Of a DNA stretch of 64,000 nucleotides, positions 16,552 through 24,057 are shown piece after piece. Source of the stretch: Gammaproteobacteria bacterium. GTDB taxonomy: Bacteria > Pseudomonadota > Gammaproteobacteria > Acidiferrobacterales > Sulfurifustaceae. The stretch spans positions 31,574 through 95,573 of the forward strand of contig SCRL01000054.1 in the NCBI GenBank assembly GCA_004298065.1, in the 5' to 3' direction. The translations under genes were made by a program, and so were the position numbers. The stretch's first letter is position 1. Every line of letters begins with the position of its first letter. Under the pieces are notes generated by a model. It was not told the origin of the DNA and made no database searches. It worked only from the letters and a program-made list of their open reading frames with translations.

Positions 16552-17894
16552 GGTTTTGCCTCTGTCGCCTCGAACGTGCCCTCGGCCAGCGCCAGCGCCG
16601 CCTCGTTGGTGCGCAGCGCCACACCGGAAGCCAGCGCTTCGCTGCGCGCCTCCACCAGCGCGCGCTCGGCCTGGAGCAGGTCGATCAAAATCGTGCGCCC
16701 CTGGCCGTAGCGTTCCTTCACCAGGCGCACGCTGTCGCGCGCCTGGGCCACGACCGCGCGCGCCAGCCCGTAGCGGGTTTGTGCCTCGCGCCGCGCGTCG
16801 AAGGCCGAGCGCACTTCCTCGCGTACCGTCTGCTCGTAGGCACGCACGCGGTGTTCCAGTTCGCGTGCTTCCGCCTGGCGCGCGGCCACGTCGGCCGTGT
16901 GGCGCCCGCCGGCGTAGAGGTCGAGGCGCGCCACACCCATGACGCTCCAGGAATTGTCGGCGGCGTCGAAATTCTTGTCGTACCAGTTGCCCGAGGTGAT
17001 GACGTCCACTTTCGGTTTGTGCGCCGCCTGTGCGCCCTTCACGCGCGCCTGCGCCGCGGCCGCCAGCGCCCGCAGGCCTTCGAGGTCCTTGCGCCGCGCG
17101 AGCGCCGCGGTTTCGGCCTCGGCCAGATGCCGCACCGTCGCCGGCGCGTCGTCGAGCGCGAGCGGCAGGATGTCGATCGCGCTGTCCAGCGGCAGGCCCA
17201 TGACGAGCTTCAATCGGTCGCGCGCGCGGCCAAGCCGGGTCGCCGCCTGCTCGCGTTGCGCCTGGTGCGCCGCCAGGCTGACCTCGGCGGTGAGTTTGTC
17301 GGACACGACGATGCGGCCCTCGCGCGCGAGCTGCGCGGTGGTGCGCGCATGTTCCTGCGCGCTCTTCAGCGCGTCGTCGGCGATGGTCAGTCCCTCGCGC
17401 GCCGCCTGCAGCCTGAGATAGGCCTCGAGCACCTGGAACGTCACCAGCTCGCGCGCCCGCGTGTATTGCAGGCGTGCGTGCTTCTCGGTCTCGGCGGCAT
17501 TGGCCAAATCGGCGCTGAGCTTGCCGCCGGCATAGAGCGGGAGCCTGAGCGCCAGACTGGTGGCGTACATGCTCTCGGTTTCGGGATGGTTGACACGCGC
17601 CGGTTCGAAGTCGGCGGCGGTGACGCGCCGGGTGTTGAGCTTGTTGGCGAACGCCTCGAGCGGGTTGTTGCTGCGCGAGACGCTGTAACTCAGGCCCAGT
17701 TCCGGCAGGCGAGCGCCCGAGGCGGCTTCGGTGCGTGCGCCGGCGGCGTGGGTTTGCTCACGCACCGCCAGCAGGTTGGGATTGTGCGCAAGCGCGTGCG
17801 CCGTGGCCTGTTCCAGGCTGAAGGTTTCGGCTCCCGCGGGGATCGCCGGCGCGATCCCCAGCACGACGGCAACAGCGACGTGGTGCAGCTTCAT
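16548..17894 (-). CDS. TolC-family outer-membrane efflux protein
   Basis: Outer-membrane channel for the RND pump encoded downstream. The 448 residues begin with a signal peptide (about 1-22, AGA cleavage) followed by FSLEQATAHALAHNPNLLAVREQ, the classic first helix of the outer-membrane efflux family. Two related helical halves (about 25-220 and 235-430) are rich in Ala, Arg and Glu heptads, as expected for the alpha-barrel. No lipobox, so it is TolC-like, not OprM-like. First gene of the operon; the adaptor-like lipoprotein overlaps its stop by four bases. Confidence 0.9.
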   Translation of the reverse strand: MKLHHVAVAVVLGIAPAIPAGAETFSLEQATAHALAHNPNLLAVREQTHAAGARTEAASGARLPELGLSYSVSRSNNPLEAFANKLNTRRVTAADFEPARVNHPETESMYATSLALRLPLYAGGKLSADLANAAETEKHARLQYTRARELVTFQVLEAYLRLQAAREGLTIADDALKSAQEHARTTAQLAREGRIVVSDKLTAEVSLAAHQAQREQAATRLGRARDRLKLVMGLPLDSAIDILPLALDDAPATVRHLAEAETAALARRKDLEGLRALAAAAQARVKGAQAAHKPKVDVITSGNWYDKNFDAADNSWSVMGVARLDLYAGGRHTADVAARQAEARELEHRVRAYEQTVREEVRSAFDARREAQTRYGLARAVVAQARDSVRLVKERYGQGRTILIDLLQAERALVEARSEALASGVALRTNEAALALAEGTFEATEAKP

Positions 17895-17938
17895 GCCAGC
17901 CCCCGATCTGTGCGCGGTGATGAGTATAGGCGGTGGCG

Positions 17939-18142
17939 TTACTCAAACGCCACGCCGGGCCGGGCGCCCGCCGCCTTGAGAATCCTGGCGAGCGGGCAGA
18001 AGCCGGTGAGCGCCGACTGCAGCAGGTTCGCGCCCACGAACGCGGTCAACCACAACCAATTCATATGGTGCAGTTGGGACAAGGCGAGACTGGCAAGAAT
18101 AACAGTGCCGGCAAACGCCAGGACGATGCGGTCGATGGTCAT
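17939..18142 (-). CDS. DUF2892 (YgaP-type) small membrane protein
   Basis: A 67-residue protein with two hydrophobic segments (about 6-20 and 27-45) ending [13 protein letters not shown], the conserved Cys-Pro motif of DUF2892. In Escherichia coli this domain is the membrane tail of the rhodanese YgaP. I start it at 18142 because GGAGG precedes that ATG; the longer reading starts in noncoding sequence. It is downstream of oxyR on the same strand, with an ATAG-N7-CTAT OxyR-like site in the gap. A rhodanese without a membrane tail is on the other side of oxyR, so the two may work together as a split YgaP. Confidence 0.8.
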   Translation of the reverse strand: MTIDRIVLAFAGTVILASLALSQLHHMNWLWLTAFVGANLLQSALTGFCPLARILKAAGARPGVAFE

Positions 18143-18231
18143 GCAATGCCTCCGGGCAACAGGGGAATGATGTGCCGGCAAACATAGGGCCGGGGAGGCG
18201 ATAAAACAAATCGATTTTGCCAAAACTTGCG

Positions 18232-18246
18232 ATAGCCAATACCTAT
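18232..18246. promoter_or_regulatory. OxyR-like site (ATAG-N7-CTAT) upstream of the DUF2892 gene
   Basis: ATAG (18232-18235), seven bases, CTAT (18243-18246), with symmetry extending to CGATAG and CTATCG. It lies between the oxyR stop and the DUF2892 start, about 90 bases upstream of the latter. Only one of the two half-units of a full OxyR site is present. Confidence 0.5.
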
Positions 18247-18255
18247 CGTGTGCGG

Positions 18256-19197
18256 TCAGGCCGCCACCGGCACGGCGTGCGCCAGGAATCGGACGCATTC
18301 CAGCGGGCAGGCGAGTACCGCGCGGCGCAGCGCCTCGATCGCCTTGGGGCGCGGAAAGCTCGCGCGCCAGGCGAGCGCGATGCGCCGCACCGGCTGTTCG
18401 CCCGGGAACCGGCGCACGGCGAGAATCTTTTTCGAGTAACCGTGGGCGGCGGTGCAGGGCAGGAGCGTGATGCCGACGCCCGAGGCGACCATGTGGCGGA
18501 TGGTTTCGAGCGAGCTGCCCTCGAGCGTGCGCTGGATACTATGCTCCGTACCCGAGGGCGTCTCGCACACCGGGCACACGCTCAGCACCTGGTCGCGGAA
18601 ACAATGCCCCGGGCCGAGCAGCAGCAGATTCTCCTGCCGCAGCGCCTCGATGCTGAGCGATTTTTTGTGCGCCAGCGGGTGGTCCGCCGGCAGTGCCAGC
18701 ACGAACGGCTCCTCGTACAGCGGCAGCGTCACCACGCCGGGCTCCACGAACGGCGCCGACACCAGCACCGCGTCGAGCGCGCCGTCCTTGAGTCGGTGGC
18801 GCAGCGCCTCGGTCGGATGCTCCTCGACCACGAGCGGCATTTTCGGCGCGCGTTTGTGCAGCAGTGGGATGAGACCCGGCAGCAGGTACGGCCCGACTGT
18901 GGGCAGGAGGCCGGTCTTGAGCGGACCGGCCAGCTCGTCGGCGCCGGCGCGGGCCAGCTCCCTGATCGTCGCGGCCTGTTCCAGCACCCGTTGCGCCTGC
19001 GCGATCACGCGCTCGCCGAGCGCGGTGACGCGCACCTCGGCCGGCGTGCGCTCGAACAGCGCCACCCCGAGCTCGTCCTCGAGTTTCTTTACCGCCGCCG
19101 ATAGCGTCGGCTGGCTCACGTGGCAGGCGCGCGCGGCGCGCCCGAAGTGGCGTTCGCGCGCCACCGCCACGATATAACGAAGCTCTGTCAGGGTCAT
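18256..19197 (-). CDS. oxyR: LysR-type hydrogen peroxide sensor OxyR
   Basis: Peroxide-responsive transcription factor. The 313 residues have an N-terminal winged HTH ([22 protein letters not shown] and [23 protein letters not shown]) and a substrate-binding-like regulatory domain. In that domain, [12 protein letters not shown] places cysteines at 199 and 208, exactly the numbering of the redox-active pair of E. coli OxyR, so direct disulfide sensing of peroxide is expected. The start at 19197 gives the standard N-terminus; a much longer upstream reading runs through noncoding hairpin DNA and is rejected. ATAG-N7-CTAT sites flank the gene on both sides, one in its own promoter region, which suggests autoregulation. 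Confidence 0.96.
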   Translation of the reverse strand: MTLTELRYIVAVARERHFGRAARACHVSQPTLSAAVKKLEDELGVALFERTPAEVRVTALGERVIAQAQRVLEQAATIRELARAGADELAGPLKTGLLPTVGPYLLPGLIPLLHKRAPKMPLVVEEHPTEALRHRLKDGALDAVLVSAPFVEPGVVTLPLYEEPFVLALPADHPLAHKKSLSIEALRQENLLLLGPGHCFRDQVLSVCPVCETPSGTEHSIQRTLEGSSLETIRHMVASGVGITLLPCTAAHGYSKKILAVRRFPGEQPVRRIALAWRASFPRPKAIEALRRAVLACPLECVRFLAHAVPVAA

Positions 19198-19202
19198 AAG
19201 CG

Positions 19203-19217
19203 ATAGATAGAGCCTAT
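19203..19217. promoter_or_regulatory. OxyR-like site (ATAG-N7-CTAT) in the oxyR/rhodanese intergenic region
   Basis: ATAG (19203-19206), seven bases, CTAT (19214-19217), with GATAG/CTATC symmetry. It begins six bases upstream of the oxyR start and is centred about 65 bases before the likely transcription start of the rhodanese gene, a normal position for OxyR activation and for autorepression. Confidence 0.55.
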
Positions 19218-19238
19218 CACGGCGGTCGGACGATTCAA

Positions 19239-19268
19239 TTGGATTCCGCCCGGCCGGGACCGTATATA
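19239..19268 (+). promoter_or_regulatory. sigma-70-type promoter for the rhodanese gene
   Basis: TTGGAT (19239-19244) and TATATA (19263-19268) are separated by 18 bases. The predicted start is near 19275, about 22 bases before the ATG, and the OxyR-like site is properly upstream. Confidence 0.5.
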
Positions 19269-19296
19269 GGACCCATCCAGAACGGGAGAGAATGCC

Positions 19297-19605
19297 ATGA
19301 TCGATCCGATGTCCTGCGACCAGGCCCGCGCGCTGCTCGCGCGCGGCGCCCAGCTGGTGGACGTGCGCTCGCCGGCCGAGCACGCCGCCGGCGCCCTGCC
19401 GGGCGCCAAGAACCTGCCGGTGGAGGCGATCTACCAGTGGGTAAACCAGCTCGATCCGAAAAAGCCGTTGCTGCTCTACTGTCGCAGCGGCGCACGCAGC
19501 GGCGCGGCGCGGAACTTCCTGCGCAGCATGGGGTTCCACGAGGCCTACAATCTCGGCGCCTACCACCAGTGGCTGGGCTGCGCCGAGACCGCCCTGGCGG
19601 TTTAG
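19297..19605 (+). CDS. single-domain rhodanese-like sulfurtransferase
   Basis: Sulfurtransferase of 102 residues carrying persulfide on an active-site Cys. Visible: LVDVRSPAEHAAGALPGAKNLP (the CH2A-type strand and loop) and the catalytic loop CRSGAR at 62-67, followed by a helix and a HEAYNLGAYHQW end. No signal peptide or membrane segment, so cytoplasmic. A GGGAGAG ribosome site precedes the ATG. It is divergent from oxyR with an OxyR-like site between them; with the DUF2892 gene it resembles the two halves of YgaP. A role in peroxide- or sulfur-stress handling is inferred. Confidence 0.92.
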   Translation: MIDPMSCDQARALLARGAQLVDVRSPAEHAAGALPGAKNLPVEAIYQWVNQLDPKKPLLLYCRSGARSGAARNFLRSMGFHEAYNLGAYHQWLGCAETALAV

Positions 19606-20180
19606 CCGAATCTTTTTGTGCGCCCTTCGGGCGCGTATACGAGCGGGCTCCCGCGCCCGCAGGGCGGGTTCCTTTCTTTGCTCGTGCAAAGAAAGGAACC
19701 AAAGAAAGCACGTATACACCCATTTGGCCGTGCCCAGCCGGTACGCCGGCACAGCAGCACCACTGCTGCACTCGGCCGTCTCAAGAGGGCGGGGCAAGCA
19801 AAGGCGTGTGTCGCAGCACTCGGCGCGCCATACGGGGTCCATAAACCCCTTCGCTAAACCACGGAGGTTTTCCACGCCCCTAGGCGATGCCGAGCCACCG
19901 ACCGAGACGACGCCAGGCCCGAAGGGTCGCGGAATGGATTCCGCGAGTGCGCATCCGGGATAGGGATATCCCGTATGCGCACCCTCGGAGGCGACGGCGG
20001 TGGCGAGGGGAGCCCGATAGGGCCTTCGCCTCGGGGCGAAAACGGTTTTGGTGACTTTTGCCAAGACAAAAGTCACCCCGGGGTGCGGGGGCGGAGCGCC
20101 CCGCGGTGTTTATTTAATCGCCGCCGAAGGCGGCGCGAGATGAGTGGTTTTGAGCTAGTTCTGGCCTTGCGGCGTTTCAG
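19606..20180. other. hairpin-dense noncoding element
   Basis: About 570 bases without a convincing gene but packed with perfect inverted repeats. A 15-base stem with a TCGT loop lies at 19667-19700; an 11-base stem (arms GGTGACTTTTG and CAAAAGTCACC) at 20050-20077. At 19947-19982 there is a two-part stem (8 plus 7 pairs with one mismatch, loop GGGA). Nine-base arms lie at 19927-19946, with shorter ones at 19620-19634, 20025-20040 and 20119-20135. Short reading frames in several phases look like by-products. The CTTTCTTTG/CAAAGAAAG stem resembles, from memory, dispersed elements in Xanthomonadaceae and other proteobacteria; I cannot assign a named family. It may be a structured RNA, a repeat element or both. 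Confidence 0.6.
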
Positions 20181-20252
20181 TTGACCGGCGTCAGGGTAGC
20201 GCCGGTGTAACGGCACCAGCATGGGATACCTGATTGTTGTTGGAGGTACCCC

Positions 20253-20390
20253 ATGCAGCTCTGGCTCGACCTGCTGTTCGGCAATCCCATCGGCATCCTG
20301 AGCCTGGTCACGGTATTCGGCTCGATCGCTGTCATCGTTTTTATCTTGCGGATGGTGATCCGGAACGCCGCCGCGAAAGAGAAACGCTGA
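20253..20390 (+). CDS. DUF3149-like small membrane protein
   Basis: A 45-residue protein, MQLWLDLLFGNPIGILSLVT followed by a hydrophobic helix (about 13-36) and a basic tail ending AAKEKR. The WLDLLFGNPIGILSL start is typical of DUF3149 proteins found in many beta- and gammaproteobacteria. GGAGG lies seven bases upstream of the ATG. It ends seven bases from the convergent hemJ stop. Function unknown. Confidence 0.8.
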   Translation: MQLWLDLLFGNPIGILSLVTVFGSIAVIVFILRMVIRNAAAKEKR

Positions 20391-20397
20391 GCGTCAA

Positions 20398-20811
20398 TTA
20401 GAAGGGTTTCAGGACAACGAGCAGCACGGCGCCGATCAGCAGCAGCACCGGCAGTTCGTTGAACCAGCGGTACCACACGTGGCCGCGGCGGTTGCGGTCG
20501 TGTTTGAAGTCGCTGAGCAACTTGCCGCAATAAAGGTGATAGGCGATGAGTACGGCGACGAGCGCGAGTTTCGCGTGCAGCCAGCCGCCGGTGATGCCGT
20601 AGCCGAGCCAGAGCCACGTCCCGAAGATAATCGTCAGCACCCCACCCGGCGTCATGATGCCGTAGTAGAGCTTGCGCTCCATGATCTTGAAGCGCTCGCG
20701 GCTTGTCTGATCTTCCGCCATCGCGTGGTACACGAACAGGCGCGGGAGATAAAACAATCCCGCGAACCACGTGACCATGAAGATGATGTGCAGCGCCTTG
20801 AGCCAGAGCAT
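20398..20811 (-). CDS. hemJ: protoporphyrinogen IX oxidase HemJ
   Basis: Membrane enzyme that oxidises protoporphyrinogen IX to protoporphyrin IX in heme synthesis, passing electrons to the respiratory chain. The 137 residues match the family. Seen: WLKALHIIFMVTWFAGLFYLPRL (first helix with the conserved His8), YHAMAE, MERKLYYGIMTPGG, and HAKLALVAVLIAYHLYCG in helix 3. Four helices in all. It starts five bases after the TlpA-like gene's stop, on the same strand. Heme demand fits the many cytochromes and bacterioferritin in the window. Confidence 0.92.
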   Translation of the reverse strand: MLWLKALHIIFMVTWFAGLFYLPRLFVYHAMAEDQTSRERFKIMERKLYYGIMTPGGVLTIIFGTWLWLGYGITGGWLHAKLALVAVLIAYHLYCGKLLSDFKHDRNRRGHVWYRWFNELPVLLLIGAVLLVVLKPF

Positions 20812-20816
20812 CGTCG

Positions 20817-21320
20817 TTATTTTTTTGGTAGCCCGGCCTCGATGATACGGCGCGCCTTCGGGATGTCCAGCCGCCCGGTTTGCTGGTAGACGATCTTTCC
20901 TTCGGGTGAAATCAGAAACGCCATCGGCACGTACGGCACGCCATCGAACGCGCGTACAACCTTGCCTTCCACATCGAGCGCCACCGGGTAGGGCACGCTT
21001 CGCTCGCGCACGAAGTTCTGCACGTCCAGCGGGCGGTCGTAAGGCATCGCCACCGCGATCAGCTCGAAGCCCTTGGGGTGCAATTCCTTATATAGCTTGA
21101 TCAGGTCGGGCAACTCCTCGACGCACGGTTTGCAGCTCGTGGCCCAGAACGCTACCAGCACCGGCCGCCCGCGCAGCTCCGCGAGCGCGAGCTTTCTGCC
21201 ATCGAGCAACTGAAATTCCGTCTCCGCCGCACTCCGCCGCGCCGGCTCGGGCCAGAGCATGATGACGAGTCCGCCGAGGGCGGCGAGGATGAAAATGGCG
21301 AAGGCGGCGCGGCGGATCAT
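20817..21320 (-). CDS. TlpA-like membrane-anchored thiol-disulfide oxidoreductase
   Basis: Periplasmic thioredoxin-fold protein of 167 residues. An N-terminal helix (about 5-23) anchors or exports it. The thioredoxin domain follows: PVLVAFWATSCKPCVEELP with the redox pair Cys63/Cys66, then a PYVPMAFLISPEGKIV segment with the cis-Pro region. Such proteins reduce disulfides during cytochrome c maturation or protect periplasmic thiols. The ATG at 21320 begins right before the helix; upstream in-frame codons lack a ribosome site. It is directly upstream of hemJ, so a role in heme-protein assembly is plausible but inferred. Confidence 0.88.
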   Translation of the reverse strand: MIRRAAFAIFILAALGGLVIMLWPEPARRSAAETEFQLLDGRKLALAELRGRPVLVAFWATSCKPCVEELPDLIKLYKELHPKGFELIAVAMPYDRPLDVQNFVRERSVPYPVALDVEGKVVRAFDGVPYVPMAFLISPEGKIVYQQTGRLDIPKARRIIEAGLPKK

Positions 21321-21522
21321 TCGCCATAACTTACCCTTTCCCGGAACCACTCGCCCGCCTTCGCTACCCCCGTTTATTCCTCCTTGAATTGCATGGACTT
21401 TCCGGGGGGTTTGCACTACATCAAGGTAATCGAAGGCACGCGCAATCATTCTGACCGCGGGGTTGCATTCAGCGGGCCGTACCGAGCGGCGAGGCCCCCA
21501 CAGAACAACAACAGGTAGATGC

Positions 21523-24039
21523 ATGTGGCGTCCTCTTGAACGGCAGTGGCATTTCCATGCGTGGCTGCTCGTTGCCCTGGCCGCGGTGTTCGCGTTCGTG
21601 TGGCAGGCGCCGCCGCATCAACCCTTCCAGGGCGTGGCGAGCTACCTGCCGCTGCACACCGCGCTCGAAACCTTTTCGCTCGTCGTCTCGTTCCTGGTGT
21701 TCGGGGTGGCGTGGAATGCGTACGCCCGCGAGCGCGCCGGCAATCTCGTCATTCTGGGGTGCGTGTTTCTCGCCGTCGGGCTTATCGACTTCCTGCACAC
21801 GCTGTCCTACAAGGGCATGCCCGCGTTCATCACGCCGGGCGATCCCGAGAAGGCCATCAACTTCTGGCTGGCGGCGCGCTACCTCGCGGCGGCGGGGTTG
21901 GTGCTCGCGGCCGTGCGCCCCTGGCGCCCGCTGGCGCACCCCGGGCTGCGCTATGCCTGGCTCGCGGGCGCGCTCACGCTCGCCGCGCTGGTCGGCTGGA
22001 TCGGACTGTTTCACCAGGATGTCCTGCCGCGCACGTTCATCGAGGGCAAGGGGCTGACGCCGCTCAAGATCGGCGCCGAGTACGTGCTCGTGGTTCTGTT
22101 CGCCGGCGCGGCGGTGTTGTTCTTTCTGCGCGCGCGCCGCGGCGCGTCGTACGATGCCATGAGCCTTTTCACCGCCACGCTCGTGTCGATCCTGAGCGAG
22201 TTGTGCTTCACGCTCTACTCCGACGTCACCGACGTGTTCAACCTGCTTGGGCACGTCTACAAGGTCATCGCCTACGGCTTCATCTACCGCGCGGTGTTCG
22301 TCGAAAGCGTGCGCGCGCCGTTCCGGCAGGTGCAGGAGGCCGAGGCGCGCTATCGCGCGGTGGTCGGGGACCTGCCGGTGTTGCTTTGCCGGTTCCTGCC
22401 CGACGGCACGCTGACCTTCGTCAACGACGCCTATTGCCGTTACTTCGGCAAGACACGCGACGAGCTGATCGGGTACAGCTGGGTGCCGTTGGTGCCGGAG
22501 GAGGACCGGGAATACGTCAAGGGCCGGTTCGGCTCGCTCAGCCGGGACAATCCGGTGGTGGCGTACGAGCACCGCGTCGTCGTTCCCGGCGGCGAGGTCC
22601 GCTGGCAGCGCTGGCTCGATCGCGCGGTGTTCGACGGCGAGCGCCTGGTCGAGTACCAGTCGATCGGCGAGGACATCACCGAGCGCCGGCGTGCCGAGGC
22701 GGCGCTGCGCGAGACGGAGGAGCGTTATCGCAGGATCTTCGCCGGCGCGCGCGACGGCATCGTGCTGATCGATGCCGAAACCGGTTTCGTGACCGACGGC
22801 AACCCGGAATTCGAGCGCCAGTGCGACCGGCCCCTGGCGCAGCTCAAGGGCATGCGCATCTGGGAATTACGGCCGCCCGACATGCGGGAGGCCGCGCGCC
22901 GCAAGTTCGAGGAGGTCCGGGCGACGGGCAGCGGTGGTTCCGCCGAGTTGGGCTTGCAGCGGCCGGACGGCACGGTGGTGCCGGTCGAGTTCGTGGCCAC
23001 GCGGATACGCATCGGCGGGCGGGAATTCCTCCAGAGCATCTGCCGCGACATCACCGAGCGCAAACGCGCGGCACAGGAGCTGCGCCGGACGCACGAGTTG
23101 CTGGAGCGCATGTTCGAATCGATCCACGTGCTCGTGGCCTATCTGGATCGCGACTTCAACTTCATCCGCGTCAACCGCGCCTATGCTGAGGCCGATGGCC
23201 GCACGCCGGAGTTTTTCCCGGGCAAGAACCACTTCATGCTGTATCCCAGCGCCGAGAACGAGGCGATCTTCCGGCGCGTGGTCGAAACCGGCGAGCCGTA
23301 TGTCGCGATCTCGAAGCCGTTCGAGTACGCCGAGCATCCGGAGCGCGGAGTGAGCTACTGGGACTGGCGCGTGGCGCCGGTGAGGGACACCGACGGGCGG
23401 GTCGACGGACTCATCTTCAGCCTGCTCGATGTCACCGAGCGGGTGTTGGCCGAGCGCCGCCTGCGCGCCGGCCTGGAACGGACGGTCGAGGCGATCGCCG
23501 CCACCATCGAGATGCGCGATCCCTACACCGCGGGCCACGAACGGCGTGTCGTGGAGCTCGCCACTGCCATCGCGCGCGAGGTGGGGCTGGCCGAGGAGCG
23601 CATCGAGGGCCTGCGCTTCGCCGCGCTGGTGCACGACATCGGCAAGATCCGCATCCCGGCCGAGATCCTGAGCAAACCGGCGGCGTTGAGTCCGATCGAG
23701 TTCGAGATGATCAAGACCCATTGCCAGACCGGTCATGACATCCTCAAGGGCATCGAATTCCCCTGGCCGGTGGCGCGGATGGTGCTGGAACACCACGAGC
23801 GCCTGGATGGCTCCGGCTACCCGGGCGGGCTGAAGGGTGTGCAAACGCTGCTCGAATCGAAAATCCTCACGGTCGCCGACGTGGTCGAGGCCATGTCGTC
23901 GCACCGTCCCTACCGGCCGGCGCTCGGGATCGACATCGCGCTCGCGCACCTCACCGAGAAGCGCGGCCTGTGGTACGACCCGGCGGCGGCGGATGCGTGC
24001 GTGCGGCTGTTCCGGGAAAAAAATTTTCGGTTCGGTTGA
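21523..24039 (+). CDS. MASE3-PAS-HD-GYP cyclic-di-GMP phosphodiesterase
   Basis: Predicted membrane receptor that degrades cyclic-di-GMP. The 838 residues contain a seven-helix MASE3 sensor (about 8-255; conserved LIDFLHTLSYKGMP segment), three PAS domains (beginning near 270, 396 and 522) and an HD-GYP domain (about 650-835). HD-GYP residues are intact: TAGHERRV, HDIGKIRIP, HCQTGH, HHERLDGSGYPGG. The first ATG followed by the hydrophobic domain is at 21523; a 20-residue longer form starts at 21463. First gene of a four-gene signalling cluster; the next starts 18 bases later. MASE3 ligands are unknown. Confidence 0.9.
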   Translation: MWRPLERQWHFHAWLLVALAAVFAFVWQAPPHQPFQGVASYLPLHTALETFSLVVSFLVFGVAWNAYARERAGNLVILGCVFLAVGLIDFLHTLSYKGMPAFITPGDPEKAINFWLAARYLAAAGLVLAAVRPWRPLAHPGLRYAWLAGALTLAALVGWIGLFHQDVLPRTFIEGKGLTPLKIGAEYVLVVLFAGAAVLFFLRARRGASYDAMSLFTATLVSILSELCFTLYSDVTDVFNLLGHVYKVIAYGFIYRAVFVESVRAPFRQVQEAEARYRAVVGDLPVLLCRFLPDGTLTFVNDAYCRYFGKTRDELIGYSWVPLVPEEDREYVKGRFGSLSRDNPVVAYEHRVVVPGGEVRWQRWLDRAVFDGERLVEYQSIGEDITERRRAEAALRETEERYRRIFAGARDGIVLIDAETGFVTDGNPEFERQCDRPLAQLKGMRIWELRPPDMREAARRKFEEVRATGSGGSAELGLQRPDGTVVPVEFVATRIRIGGREFLQSICRDITERKRAAQELRRTHELLERMFESIHVLVAYLDRDFNFIRVNRAYAEADGRTPEFFPGKNHFMLYPSAENEAIFRRVVETGEPYVAISKPFEYAEHPERGVSYWDWRVAPVRDTDGRVDGLIFSLLDVTERVLAERRLRAGLERTVEAIAATIEMRDPYTAGHERRVVELATAIAREVGLAEERIEGLRFAALVHDIGKIRIPAEILSKPAALSPIEFEMIKTHCQTGHDILKGIEFPWPVARMVLEHHERLDGSGYPGGLKGVQTLLESKILTVADVVEAMSSHRPYRPALGIDIALAHLTEKRGLWYDPAAADACVRLFREKNFRFG

Positions 24040-24057
24040 CGGCGCGGAAGGGTTGCG

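Noticed and set aside
13669..16710. 1013-residue open frame antisense to the RND pump
   Set aside because: Shadow of the RND and lipoprotein genes; His/Arg/Gly-rich composition with no domains.
19602..20076. Several open frames on both strands in the hairpin region, including an N-terminal extension of oxyR
   Set aside because: They follow the hairpin arms, have no ribosome sites or family similarity, and oxyR has a canonical N-terminus at 19197.
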